Part shown: one piece after another, positions 1 to 9,193 of the stretch
How the letters are laid out: the number at the start of each line of letters is the position of its first letter
Numbering within the stretch: the first letter of the stretch is position 1
Origin: CAZQRP01 sp964596125
GTDB lineage: Bacteria; Chloroflexota; Dehalococcoidia; GIF9; UBA5629
Length of the DNA: 63,547 nt
Assembly: GCA_964596125.1 (NCBI GenBank)
Contig: CAZQRP010000019.1
Span: 1-63,547 of the forward strand
Reading direction: 5' to 3'
Notes under the pieces: model-generated
The model's input: the letters and a program-made list of their open reading frames with translations, nothing else
The model's database searches: none
Told to the model about the DNA's origin: nothing
Program-made: the position numbers and the translations under genes

Positions 1-52
1 ACGATTCTATTATCGCTATTATCTCATAATCTGGAACTTATTCAGATCTTCC

Positions 53-2287
53 CTAATATTGTTTCGCCTTGTAGATCTTGCACAGGGCTGTCCTTAAAGG
101 CCAGTTGCCGGACCTTGGATTGCAGTGGTCAGGATCATCATCAGTGAGAACGTTAGCATTCGATTCCCATACTCCATGCAGCCAGGGCTCCTCGCCGGGA
201 AGCTCGGGAAACCACCAACCATGTTCACAGTGGACTACCCGCGGGTTTATCCCCTTAAAAAGCTGGCATTTCATCCTGATTTTCCCCCGTAGCGTCTCTA
301 TCCATACCCATTCGCCATCGTTAATACCCAAATCCTGTGCCGTCTCCGGATTGATTTGCACCAGTGGATGAGGGTGCTTCTTGCGCGCGAAGTCTATCTG
401 ACGGTGCTCCGAGTGATACATGGCTATAAAGCGACCTCCGGTGATCAGCATAAACGGATACTCTTTTGCCAGGTCAGGCTGCGAAAAGGGCGATTCAAAG
501 GGTTCTTCAAACCTGGGCAAGGGATCATATCCCAGCTTCTCCAGTACCATCGAGTAAAGCTCCACTTTCCCTGTTGATGTAGCAAAACCTATCTTCTCGT
601 ATTTCTTATATTCGTCCGGAGGAAATTCAAAACCTCCTCTATCCATGAACTCCTTGAAGGTTATTCCCAGCGGCTCAAGATTGTAATCATAGACCTCCTC
701 AAGGTCCTTCCACGGCCAGTCCTGCTCCTGACCCAGCCTTATCCCCAGACCCCTGAAAATATCATAGTCGGTCCTGTGGTCATACTCACCGGGCACCATC
801 GACGGCAAGGCTTTCTCCCCACCATAGAAACTAATATCTGATGCCTCAAAAAAACCAGGCCGTTCCATCCACGAGGCTATTGGCAGTATATAATCGGCCA
901 GCTCCGCTGACGGGGTCCTCCAGATGTCTAATACCACATAAAGGTCCAGGCTCTTGAGAGCCTCATACACCAGTCTGGTGTTACCCTGGGTGACCATAGG
1001 ATTGCTGTGCGTCGAAATCGCCGCCCTCACCGGATACGGCTCACTGGTGAGCATAGCCCGGTAGGCTGTGGGAGCATGGGCATTACCTACGCAGGTAAGA
1101 ACCGAATAAGGCACTTTCCACACCGGCAGACTGTTCTCAAGAATCAGGTCAAAGCCTGGTAAGCCTTGCAGCTTGAATCGGTCACTACCAAGCTGCTTCT
1201 GTTTCTGCTCCGGCGATAACCGCCCAATTGCCTCCCATTCAGTGCTGCTTCTGCACTTGGGCGGACCCGATATGTAGTGCCCTCCCTCAATATCAATGTT
1301 CCCGGTTATCGCAGCTATGATTAACCTGGCCTGTACGGCATCAATAGCGTTTTGCAGATGTTCGAGACCCATACCGTGTGCAGAGTATAATGTCTTACTC
1401 TTGCTGCATATTCTTGCCGCTTCTCGAATCTTATCCGCATCGGTCCAGGTGATTTCAGCAGCCTTCTCAGGTGGATATTCCTTTGCCCGCTCTACGACTT
1501 TATCAAAGCCATGGCACCATTTCTCTACGAATTCTTTATCATACAAATCCTCTTCAATAATTACATTAATCATTGACATCATTAAGGCGGTATCTGTACC
1601 TGGCCTGAGCTGAAACCATAGGTCAGCCATCCTGGCCGCTTCTGTTTCCCTGGGATCGATGACAATAAGCTTAAATCCTGCCTTCTTGGCATCTCGTATT
1701 GATTTCCATGGACGAAGATAGCTTTGCGAAAAATTTGCACCTACCAGGAGAATACATCTCTCCTCTGCTTTATCACCGGGGCGAGCGCCAACCATTCTCA
1801 TGGCGACTCTTGGTCGATGTGGCCAGCCAAACATGGCAGCACTGGTCGAAACCCATGGGCCGTAGCATATATTGCTCTGTCCGAACCAGTTGGGAGTACC
1901 GAAGAGGTTAGCGAAGCGGCATTGGAAGTCTCTGGTTCTCCAGGTGCCTGTGGTAATAGCCAGAGCCTCAGCCCCGTACTTCTGCCTTATCTGCTCGAGC
2001 TTTGCTGCAATCTCATCAAGTGCCTTATCCCAGGCAATAACCTCCCATTTCCCCTCACCTTTCTTTCCGGCTCTTCTCAGTGGAAAGTTGACACGGTCCG
2101 GATGGTACATCATTTCCTTGGCACCGATTAACCTGATACAGCCCTTGGTGGGGGGATATATTTGGTCCCACAAAGGATAAGAACGGTCCACATCAAAGTC
2201 TATAAGCCGGCCGTTCTCGCTATGAACAAGCACCCTGCAACGCGCATGGCAGTGCTCACAAACAGCTCGTTTCGTTTCTTGAACCAT
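53..2287 (-). CDS. Molybdopterin-dependent oxidoreductase (bis-PGD, Mo or W)
   Basis: This is a 744-residue catalytic subunit of the DMSO-reductase/formate-dehydrogenase superfamily. An N-terminal [4Fe-4S] motif is visible (C10, C13, C17, then C50 in TKGCIR). The pterin-binding body follows (e.g. GANFSQSYLRPW, DPRETEAARMADLW), with a C-terminal molydopterin dinucleotide-binding domain from about residue 610 (TGGRFIAMYHSEHR). C141 in NICYGPW sits where subfamily members carry the metal-ligating Cys (inference). There is no twin-arginine signal, so it is probably cytoplasmic. No electron-transfer or membrane-anchor subunit lies beside it: the upstream neighbour is queA and the downstream side is the window edge. 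The tungstate uptake genes at 31-34 kb make a tungsten cofactor possible. The substrate cannot be deduced. Confidence 0.9.
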   Translation of the reverse strand: MVQETKRAVCEHCHARCRVLVHSENGRLIDFDVDRSYPLWDQIYPPTKGCIRLIGAKEMMYHPDRVNFPLRRAGKKGEGKWEVIAWDKALDEIAAKLEQIRQKYGAEALAITTGTWRTRDFQCRFANLFGTPNWFGQSNICYGPWVSTSAAMFGWPHRPRVAMRMVGARPGDKAEERCILLVGANFSQSYLRPWKSIRDAKKAGFKLIVIDPRETEAARMADLWFQLRPGTDTALMMSMINVIIEEDLYDKEFVEKWCHGFDKVVERAKEYPPEKAAEITWTDADKIREAARICSKSKTLYSAHGMGLEHLQNAIDAVQARLIIAAITGNIDIEGGHYISGPPKCRSSTEWEAIGRLSPEQKQKQLGSDRFKLQGLPGFDLILENSLPVWKVPYSVLTCVGNAHAPTAYRAMLTSEPYPVRAAISTHSNPMVTQGNTRLVYEALKSLDLYVVLDIWRTPSAELADYILPIASWMERPGFFEASDISFYGGEKALPSMVPGEYDHRTDYDIFRGLGIRLGQEQDWPWKDLEEVYDYNLEPLGITFKEFMDRGGFEFPPDEYKKYEKIGFATSTGKVELYSMVLEKLGYDPLPRFEEPFESPFSQPDLAKEYPFMLITGGRFIAMYHSEHRQIDFARKKHPHPLVQINPETAQDLGINDGEWVWIETLRGKIRMKCQLFKGINPRVVHCEHGWWFPELPGEEPWLHGVWESNANVLTDDDPDHCNPRSGNWPLRTALCKIYKAKQY

Positions 2288-2470
2288 GTTTGCCCCTCCT
2301 TTCTTCAGATGATACTATACTGCTTTCAGAAAGCAAGAGCAATACCTGAAATAGCTTTTATAACGTGCATCTTCAAATTAACCTGTTTTTACTGATGCCA
2401 TACAGTTCCCTTGCGATGATGTTGGTTGCGCACAGTTATCTTATGCTATACAACCTGAGCCGATTTCACG

Positions 2471-3499
2471 TTAGAATATCAACATGGCGTCGCCGAAGCT
2501 ATAGAAGCGATAGCCAGAACTCATGGCTTGCTGGTATGCGTACAAGATGAAGTTATGGCCGGCAAAGGCTGAAACCAGCAGTAACAGTGTTGATTTGGGA
2601 AGATGGAAGTTGGTAATCATGGCGTCTGTTATGCGAAACCGATAACCGGGAAGGATAAATAAGTCGGCGTTGCCACTAAAAGGCTGGATGGTACCGGACA
2701 GAGATGCTGATTCAATGAGCCTGACTGTGCTGGTACCTACAGCTATTACTCGCTTGCCAGCTTCTTTGGATTGATTAAGTAGCGCAGCGGTTTCTGAGCT
2801 TAACTGTCCATGCTCCGTATGTATGTGATGATACCTGGGATCATTGACCCGGATTGGCTGGAAGGAGTCCAGTCCAATGTGGAGAGTGATAAAAGCAAAT
2901 TGGACCCCCTTTTGCTGGAGTTCGTTCAGTAATCGTGGAGTGAAATGGAGACCGGCAGTTGGTGCTGCCACACTCCCTTTTATCCTGGCGTACACTGTCT
3001 GATAGCGCTCTGGCTGGGACAATGTGCTGTGTATGTAGGGAGGGAGTGGAACTTGACCCAGTTCCTCAAGCCAGCTTTCGTCTGAGAAACGGACCACTCT
3101 GATTCCACCTTCGCCTCGTTCCAGCACATCTGCTATCATTTCTTTGTCGGCTACCGATGGCCCTCCTGTCAGGCTTATTTTATTTCCTGTGGTTATCTTT
3201 TTACCGGGCCGTACCAGGGTTTCCCAGGTACAATTGTCTAATCGGCGCAGCAATAACAGTTCAACCTTGGTTTGGCTGTCCAATTTTTGCCCTGAGAGTC
3301 GGGCAGGGATAACCCGGCTGTCATTAAACACCAAAGTATCACCATCATGGAGACAGTCAGGCAAATTGAAAAATCGGTGATGCTCAATCTTGCTATTGGC
3401 TCGATTAAGAGTCATAAGACGGGAATGGTCCCGTGGCTCGATGGGTGTTTGAGCAATAAGCTCGGCAGGCAAATGGTAATCGAAATCACCGATGTTCAT
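2471..3499 (-). CDS. queA: S-adenosylmethionine:tRNA ribosyltransferase-isomerase QueA
   Basis: This 342-residue protein is the usual QueA length. It transfers and isomerises the ribosyl moiety of SAM onto 7-aminomethyl-7-deazaguanine in tRNA, giving epoxyqueuosine. Characteristic stretches are the N-terminal DFDYHLPAELIAQTP, the VFNDSRVIPARL segment, SVAAPTAGLHFTP near the middle and ITNFHLPKSTLLLLVSAFAG near the C-terminus. It stands alone: no tgt or queG lies next to it in this window. The ATG start at the upstream end gives a full-length N-terminus. Identification is secure because the conserved blocks are uninterrupted. Confidence 0.96.
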   Translation of the reverse strand: MNIGDFDYHLPAELIAQTPIEPRDHSRLMTLNRANSKIEHHRFFNLPDCLHDGDTLVFNDSRVIPARLSGQKLDSQTKVELLLLRRLDNCTWETLVRPGKKITTGNKISLTGGPSVADKEMIADVLERGEGGIRVVRFSDESWLEELGQVPLPPYIHSTLSQPERYQTVYARIKGSVAAPTAGLHFTPRLLNELQQKGVQFAFITLHIGLDSFQPIRVNDPRYHHIHTEHGQLSSETAALLNQSKEAGKRVIAVGTSTVRLIESASLSGTIQPFSGNADLFILPGYRFRITDAMITNFHLPKSTLLLLVSAFAGHNFILYAYQQAMSSGYRFYSFGDAMLIF

Positions 3500-3541
3500 G
3501 GGTGGCTCTACTGAATACTCCAGGGTGTATCGAATTATAGT

Positions 3542-3766
3542 TCATTTTCCTATGAAGTGCAGGATAATATTGATTACTATAGTCAATAGAATGCTTGCAA
3601 TAAGGAAGGTAACAACAGGAAAATAGAACGAGAAGCTGTCCTTTTTGATAACTATATCTCCGGGGAGTTTGCCTAAAAACGGGATATGCTGAGCAAAAAT
3701 CAGTATCAGTCCCAGTAGTACAATAGAACCGCCAACTATCAACAATATTTTGCCGATTCCTTCCAT
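3542..3766 (-). CDS. DUF2905 family small membrane protein
   Basis: A 74-residue protein with two transmembrane segments (about residues 4-24 and 46-70) separated by a short loop containing PFLGKLPGDI, the hallmark of DUF2905. Function is unknown. The start chosen is the ATG at 3766, because an AGGGGT Shine-Dalgarno-like stretch lies 7-8 nt upstream. An in-frame ATG eight codons earlier would overlap the 3' end of the neighbouring CoA-ligase gene and has no ribosome-binding site. Close packing with that gene (about 10 nt apart) suggests co-transcription. Confidence 0.8.
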   Translation of the reverse strand: MEGIGKILLIVGGSIVLLGLILIFAQHIPFLGKLPGDIVIKKDSFSFYFPVVTFLIASILLTIVINIILHFIGK

Positions 3767-3776
3767 AACGCTACCC

Positions 3777-5213
3777 CTATATTTTTGCATGGGAACGGGA
3801 GTAGTGGCTGAGGTTGCTGATGGCTTTTGCCGCTCTTTCTAAAGAGTGGAAGACTGGTATTGAAGCCTCAGATAGCTTACGTTCTATCTCAAGCCGCTCC
3901 AGTTCAAAAAGACCAGGTGGTAAAATAGCTACTACCGGTTTGTCCTGCCTGGTTCTAAGGTCTATAAACACATCGTTTAGGTCATGCACTGTCTCAAAAT
4001 CCATAAGCCGCAGAAGGATGCCCATATCCTCCTGGATTAAAAGAAGATCGACAACCGGGTCAGCAAGGATAGATAGTATAGCTTCTTGCAGGGTTGTCAT
4101 ATTACGACCATAGGTACAAACATCAACAGGATTATGCAAAATATTTACCACTCTACCCAGCAGGTTACCCAGATGTTGTTCTGTTGCTGGAGCAAACCGC
4201 GGGATGACAAGGCCGTACTCAGCGAAGATGTCACTGGCTGAAACACAAATACCGCCACCACCATCAACAAATCCGCCAACGATAGCTATGCCTTTTCCTT
4301 GCCACCTGTGGAGTTGTTGAAAGATTAGCAGGGTATCTGTTAACTCTTCCAGGCTGTACACTTCAATAGCACCAGCTTGCTTTAATGCTGCTGACCAATT
4401 AACAGATGGGCTGGATAAAGAGCCGGTATGAGACTTGGCTGCCTCAGCGCCGGCCTCTGTTCTACCGCCTTTCCAGACGATTAGTGGTTTCACCTTGGCT
4501 ATCTTCCGCATTGCGCGAAAGAGACGTTTACCATGACGGCTTCCTTCAAGATAAGAACCTATGACAGAGGTTTTCGGATCAGCGCCCAGGTACTCAAGGA
4601 AATCAGGGCTGTCGAGGTCGATGCCGTTACCGATACTAACACCTTTACTGTATTTGATACCGCGAGCTACCCCAATTTCGGCTAGCTTGCCGCCGATGCT
4701 GCCGCTCTGGCAAATATAGCCTATTGAACCGCTTTCACCTATTATTCCCGGAGCCCCGTAGGGGATCTTACTCTCAGGGTTGTATATACCGGCACTGTTA
4801 GGTCCGATGATACGAAAACCACCCTGCTGCGCCTTCGTAAGCAGTTCTTTTTCCATATCACGCCCTCTGGGATCGCCGCTCTCACTAAAGCCAGCAGTAA
4901 AGAAGTGGACAATGGATACTTTCTTGGCTATACAATCATCAAGCAGGCCGGGTACCGCATCTCTTGGTATATGGACGCTCGCGAAATCTACATTCTCTGG
5001 AATTGCCAGGAGGCTGGGGTAGATTTTTAGACCCAAAATTTCTCCATCGACGAGGCCAACAGGATAGATTCTACCACCGAAGCTGGAATCTAAAAGTGCT
5101 TCAATCCAGCGGTAGCTAGCCTTCCTCTTTTCATTGGGTGCAACGCCAACGACGGCAATCGATTCGGGATAGAAGACGGGTTTGAATTTTTGAAGTAGCT
5201 CTTTTTGGGACAT
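3777..5213 (-). CDS. ADP-forming acyl/acetyl-CoA synthetase, alpha (CoA-binding) chain
   Basis: This 478-residue protein corresponds to the alpha half of NDP-forming acyl-CoA synthetases, which make ATP and free acid from acyl-CoA, ADP and Pi. An N-terminal CoA-binding Rossmann domain (about 15-150, with GPNSAGIYNP) is followed by the succinyl-CoA-ligase-like domains. The phosphorylatable histidine is H262 in KSHTGSLS. The ATP-grasp beta domain that many homologues carry on the same chain is absent. A separate ATP-grasp protein at 23809-24516 is the plausible partner, about 18.6 kb away. Substrate range cannot be read from sequence. The start ATG has only a weak ribosome-binding site. Confidence 0.85.
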   Translation of the reverse strand: MSQKELLQKFKPVFYPESIAVVGVAPNEKRKASYRWIEALLDSSFGGRIYPVGLVDGEILGLKIYPSLLAIPENVDFASVHIPRDAVPGLLDDCIAKKVSIVHFFTAGFSESGDPRGRDMEKELLTKAQQGGFRIIGPNSAGIYNPESKIPYGAPGIIGESGSIGYICQSGSIGGKLAEIGVARGIKYSKGVSIGNGIDLDSPDFLEYLGADPKTSVIGSYLEGSRHGKRLFRAMRKIAKVKPLIVWKGGRTEAGAEAAKSHTGSLSSPSVNWSAALKQAGAIEVYSLEELTDTLLIFQQLHRWQGKGIAIVGGFVDGGGGICVSASDIFAEYGLVIPRFAPATEQHLGNLLGRVVNILHNPVDVCTYGRNMTTLQEAILSILADPVVDLLLIQEDMGILLRLMDFETVHDLNDVFIDLRTRQDKPVVAILPPGLFELERLEIERKLSEASIPVFHSLERAAKAISNLSHYSRSHAKI

Positions 5214-5244
5214 TGTATTGTATGGTTGTTTTAGCTGATAAAGT

Positions 5245-5269
5245 CAGGGCGGTGTAAAGAACCGCCCTG
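5245..5269 (-). terminator. Hairpin between fhs and the CoA-ligase gene
   Basis: A perfect 9-bp inverted repeat (CAGGGCGGT / ACCGCCCTG) with a 7-nt loop lies in the 78-bp gap after the fhs stop codon. Read on the minus strand it is followed only by ACTTTAT, not by a strong U run, so it may be a weak terminator or a 3'-end stabilising hairpin of the folD-fhs transcript. Confidence 0.55.
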
Positions 5270-5291
5270 ATAATGTTGAGCTTACCGTTGC

Positions 5292-7055
5292 TTAGAACAG
5301 TCCCTGAACTTTACCGGTTTTAGTATCGACATCTACCCTTCTAAAAGCTGGATCTGAGCTGGTCCCGGGCATCAGGCTTATAGTTCCTGCACAGGGACAG
5401 AGGAATTTAGCTCCGGAATAAATTAACACATCACGGACAGGTAAAGTCCATCCCTTGGGCACGCCTTTGATCACAGGATCATGGGTAAGGCTCAGATGGG
5501 TTTTCACCATCATGGTGGCGTATTCATCATATTTGGCATCACTCTCAAGCATTTTTGCCTTTGCTTCGGCATCAGGTGTCCAGGATACGCCATCGGCTCC
5601 ATATACTACCTTTGCAATTTTTTCGACCCGCTCTCGCAGCTTCATTTCCATTGGATATAAGAACTTGAAATCATTCTTTTCTTCGCAGGCGTCCGTAACA
5701 GCATCTGCCAGTTCCAGAGCACCGTCGCCGCCATTGGCCCAGTGGGTGGATAGAGCACAACGTGCTCCTGCTGCCTCGGCTGCCTTTCGCACTAATGCGA
5801 TCTCTTCCTTGGTATCTGTATGGAAGGCATTGATGCATACCACCGGATTGATGCCGGATGTCCTGATGGTGTTGATGTGATGAAGCATATTTTCAACTCC
5901 CTTTTCCAGGAGTCCCAGATCTTCTTTGGTATAAGACTCGGGGAGTGGTAGTCCAGCTACAACCTTAGGGCCGCCGCCGTGCATTTTCAATGCTCTAATG
6001 GTAGTGGTAAGTACTGATACATGCGGTTTGAGACCGCTGTAGCGGCATTTGACGTTCCAGAATTTCTCGAAACCGATATCCGCTGCGAAGCCGCTTTCTG
6101 TGACATGGTAATCAAACATTTTTAGACCTATGCGGTCGGCGATGATGGAGGACTGACCAACAGCGATGTTGGCAAATGGACCTGCATGTACCATGCAAGG
6201 CTGGTATTCTACGGTACAGCATAAAGTGGGATTGATGGTATTCCTCATCCATGCAGTCATGGCGCCGCCGACTTCCAGGTCTCCGGTGGTAACTATATTA
6301 CCTTTTTTATCAAATGCCAGGGTAATATCGTCCATTCTCTGGCGCAGGTCTGCTAGATCCGTGACAATGGATAGCATTGCCATGAGTTCTGAACTCACGG
6401 CGATACCGAACTTGGACTGCATCGTGAAGCCGTCCATTCGGCCGCCCAGACCTATGACTATATTTCTCAGGCTCTGAGCACAGAAATCCAGGATCCAGCC
6501 CATCTCCACCCTGGTGGGGTCGATGTCCAGCCGGCGCATCCTGGTCCGCTTAGCAAGTTCATTATCATCGTAGTTACGTTCGTGCTGCATTCTGGAGGTA
6601 AGTGCCACCATGGCCAGGTTGTGGGCATTCATAATATCATTGATGTCGCCGGTCAGCCCCATAGAGAACTCGGTCATCGGAATAAGTAACGCATTACCGC
6701 CGCCGGCAGCGGTCCCCTTGATGTTCATGGTGGGACCACCTGAAGGCTGGCGAAGACAGCCACCTACATTTTTACCTCGTTTACCCATACCCTCCATGAG
6801 ACCGCATGACGTAGTACTTTTTCCTTCACCTAACGGTGTGGGAGTGATAGCGGTTACCTCAATGTATTTACCATCTGGTTTACTCTTGAGGCGCTCGATA
6901 ATCTTCATGAAATCGAGCCTACATAATCTCCCAAAGGGGATGACCTCATCTTTTTGCAGGTTCAATTTTTCCCGCCATTCTTCCGGGGTCGGCATGTTCT
7001 GTTCGGCTGCTTCTGATATCTGCCAGTCCTTCATTTTTGTGGCGTCATATGCCAT
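5292..7055 (-). CDS. fhs: Formate--tetrahydrofolate ligase
   Basis: A 587-residue formyl-THF synthetase, slightly longer than the usual ~556, that couples formate, THF and ATP. It feeds the methyl branch of the Wood-Ljungdahl pathway or C1 biosynthesis. The P-loop TPLGEGKST spans about residues 73-81; LRQPSGGPTMNIKG and GDINDIMNAHNLAM are family-defining blocks; the C-terminus has FLCPCAGTISLMPG. It lies 77 bp downstream of folD on the same strand, so the two make a C1 operon that forms formyl-, methenyl- and methylene-THF. A GGAGG-type site precedes the ATG. Confidence 0.97.
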   Translation of the reverse strand: MAYDATKMKDWQISEAAEQNMPTPEEWREKLNLQKDEVIPFGRLCRLDFMKIIERLKSKPDGKYIEVTAITPTPLGEGKSTTSCGLMEGMGKRGKNVGGCLRQPSGGPTMNIKGTAAGGGNALLIPMTEFSMGLTGDINDIMNAHNLAMVALTSRMQHERNYDDNELAKRTRMRRLDIDPTRVEMGWILDFCAQSLRNIVIGLGGRMDGFTMQSKFGIAVSSELMAMLSIVTDLADLRQRMDDITLAFDKKGNIVTTGDLEVGGAMTAWMRNTINPTLCCTVEYQPCMVHAGPFANIAVGQSSIIADRIGLKMFDYHVTESGFAADIGFEKFWNVKCRYSGLKPHVSVLTTTIRALKMHGGGPKVVAGLPLPESYTKEDLGLLEKGVENMLHHINTIRTSGINPVVCINAFHTDTKEEIALVRKAAEAAGARCALSTHWANGGDGALELADAVTDACEEKNDFKFLYPMEMKLRERVEKIAKVVYGADGVSWTPDAEAKAKMLESDAKYDEYATMMVKTHLSLTHDPVIKGVPKGWTLPVRDVLIYSGAKFLCPCAGTISLMPGTSSDPAFRRVDVDTKTGKVQGLF

Positions 7056-7132
7056 GAAAACCTCCTTATGTTTTTCTATTTTTTAAGCTTGTCCTGATAG
7101 ATAAAAGACTATACCTTGTGGATGTTGCTAAT

Positions 7133-8023
7133 CTAACTGGTTATCCCTGCTACCCTTTCGGCTGCTTCCACTGTATTCATCAGCAACATGGTAATCGTCA
7201 TCGGGCCGACACCGCCCGGGACAGGAGTGATTGCCGATGCTTTTTCCTTGACTGCATCAAAATCTACGTCTCCCACCAGGCGAAAGCCTTTCTCCCTGGT
7301 CTTGTCTTCTACACGGTTAACGCCGACATCGATTACAACAGCTCCATCCTTGACCATGTCTGCAGTGATGACCTTCGGAGCGCCCATAGCCGCTACAACT
7401 ATGTCAGCCTGTCTGGAGTAATAAGCCATATCTTTGGTTCCGGTATGGCATATAGTAACAGTAGCATTGGCTCCCTTCTTTTTCTGTACCAGGATACCCA
7501 GTAGGGGCTTACCTACGATATTACTCCGACCACAGATAACAACATGCTTGCCGGAAGGATCATTGCCGCTCCTGGTCAATAATTCTTGAACTCCGTGAGG
7601 GGTGCAGGGCAATGGGCAGGGCTCGCCTCTGAGTAATTTACCCAGATTTACCGGGTGAAAACCGTCCACATCTTTTTCCGGAGAAATATAGTTGACAACC
7701 TTATCTGGGTCCATATGTTTGGGTAACGGTAATTGTACCAGGATCCCGTGAAATTTAGGATCTTTGTTAAATTTGTCAACGGTTTTTAAGACTTCTTCCT
7801 CCGCGATATCTGCTGGCAGTCTAATTGTTTCTTCGTACATGCCTATTTCCTCGGCACCTTTAGCCTTTCCAGTCACATAGGAGATTGAGGCAGGGTCTTC
7901 TCCCACCAGCACCACTGCCAGAGCTGGTGTTACTCCTTTTCCTTTTAGTGCGGCAACCCTTTTCTTCAATTCCTCGCGAATGTCAGCTGACACCTGGGTC
8001 CCACTGATAATTTCTGCTGGCAT
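7133..8023 (-). CDS. folD: Bifunctional methylene-THF dehydrogenase / methenyl-THF cyclohydrolase
   Basis: A 296-residue FolD that interconverts 10-formyl-, methenyl- and methylene-tetrahydrofolate with NADP. Visible motifs are SYVTGKAKGAEEIGM (about 49-63, YxxxK catalytic region), GILVQLPLPKHM, DGFHPVNLGKLL, the nucleotide-binding GRSNIVGKPLL, and ITPVPGGVGPMT near the C-terminus. It is the first gene of a folD-fhs unit. A GGAGGA site precedes the ATG. Identification is secure. Confidence 0.97.
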   Translation of the reverse strand: MPAEIISGTQVSADIREELKKRVAALKGKGVTPALAVVLVGEDPASISYVTGKAKGAEEIGMYEETIRLPADIAEEEVLKTVDKFNKDPKFHGILVQLPLPKHMDPDKVVNYISPEKDVDGFHPVNLGKLLRGEPCPLPCTPHGVQELLTRSGNDPSGKHVVICGRSNIVGKPLLGILVQKKKGANATVTICHTGTKDMAYYSRQADIVVAAMGAPKVITADMVKDGAVVIDVGVNRVEDKTREKGFRLVGDVDFDAVKEKASAITPVPGGVGPMTITMLLMNTVEAAERVAGITS

Positions 8024-8378
8024 TGATTTGTATCTCCTCCTTTATTATTTTAGATTTATTACAGGATCGAGCATCGGGAAAACTTCACGAATTTCCTGCT
8101 TGGTTCAGTAATTGAGACTATGACACATGCATGAAAGCTTGCGCCAGAGCTCGTTGGCAGTTGATTGAGAGAATGAATGGTGACCAGAATACACAATAGT
8201 GCACTCATGCTTAGGTATCTGGCTAATAAAGGTTACTTGCACGCAATACTCCGAGACCTACTCCACCAAGCCCCAATTATATCACGTAGTCCAGAGCGAA
8301 AGCAATTATCGCTGAGAGTAAAAGTTTGTCCTCAGCGGCCTGTTATGATAAACTCAAATAGCTTTTTCGGGAGATATC
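8024..8378. promoter_or_regulatory. Divergent folD/surE intergenic region
   Basis: This 355-bp gap separates divergent genes and must hold promoters for both. I found no convincing -35/-10 pair with 16-18 bp spacing, no known riboswitch pattern and no credible small gene. A TATGATAAA stretch about 30 nt before surE is a possible -10 element only. Confidence 0.3.
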
Positions 8379-9161
8379 TTGCAAATACTCGTTACTAATG
8401 ACGATGGTGTATATGCTGATGGACTTTGGGCGCTGGTGTATGAGCTGCAAGATATTGGCACGGTAACTGTAGTTGCTCCAGATCGGGACCAGAGTGGTGT
8501 AGGTACTTCTGTTACACTCCGTCAGCCTCTGAGATTAAATAAAATAGAGACACCACTGAAAGGGATAAATGCATATTCAGTAGAGGGCACTCCTGCTGAC
8601 AGCGTCATATTAGCTCTCAAATTTGCCATAAAAGAGAAAGTAGATCTGGTAGTTTCCGGTATAAATGAGGGACCGAATTTAGGTAACGATGTTTTTATTT
8701 CGGGAACGGTTGGCGCCGCTTTGCAAGGTTATTTCTACGGAATTCCCTCGATTGCTATTTCCCTGGCTGCTTTTGAAGGTCTTCATTTTAATGTTGCTAC
8801 TAAGGTAACCAGGATGTTGGCTAATGCTTTCAATAATGGGGACTTACCGCGGAAACTACTACTGAATATTAATTTACCAAATCTGCCGCAGGAAGAAATA
8901 AACGGAGTGGAAATTACTAAATTAGGTGAACGTAGCTATACTGATAAAATTGACACGGGACATGATGGTAAAAAGCAATACTATTGGATTGTACGCGGCA
9001 TACCAGACTGGAACGTCAATCCGGGCACCGATATATGGGCGCTGGAGCAAAACATGATTTCTATCACTGCGTTTCCCGATGGTTGTGATAGTTCTACTGA
9101 GGATTTTCTACGAAGCCTGACCGCAGATATTGTTTGCAAATCGTCAGGGATCGCTTCTTAG
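8379..9161 (+). CDS. surE: 5'/3'-nucleotidase SurE
   Basis: A 260-residue metal-dependent nucleoside monophosphate phosphatase. The four metal ligands known in SurE are all in place: D8 and D9 (TNDDG), S39 (DRDQSG) and N95 (SGINEGPNLG). The start is TTG, with GGGAG 5-9 nt upstream; the protein begins MQILVTNDDG as is typical. The 3' end lies 32 nt before the thiolase start, so the two are probably co-transcribed. Role: nucleotide salvage or stress-linked dephosphorylation. Confidence 0.95.
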   Translation: MQILVTNDDGVYADGLWALVYELQDIGTVTVVAPDRDQSGVGTSVTLRQPLRLNKIETPLKGINAYSVEGTPADSVILALKFAIKEKVDLVVSGINEGPNLGNDVFISGTVGAALQGYFYGIPSIAISLAAFEGLHFNVATKVTRMLANAFNNGDLPRKLLLNINLPNLPQEEINGVEITKLGERSYTDKIDTGHDGKKQYYWIVRGIPDWNVNPGTDIWALEQNMISITAFPDGCDSSTEDFLRSLTADIVCKSSGIAS

Positions 9162-9193
9162 CTGAATATGAACAAGAGAAGGAGAATAACAGT

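Noticed and set aside
1724..2131. Plus-strand frames over the molybdopterin gene
   Set aside because: They overlap a complete, well conserved gene on the other strand and show no domain.
7056..7132. Possible tetrahydrofolate riboswitch between folD and fhs
   Set aside because: No pseudoknot or conserved core pattern could be seen in the 77-bp gap.
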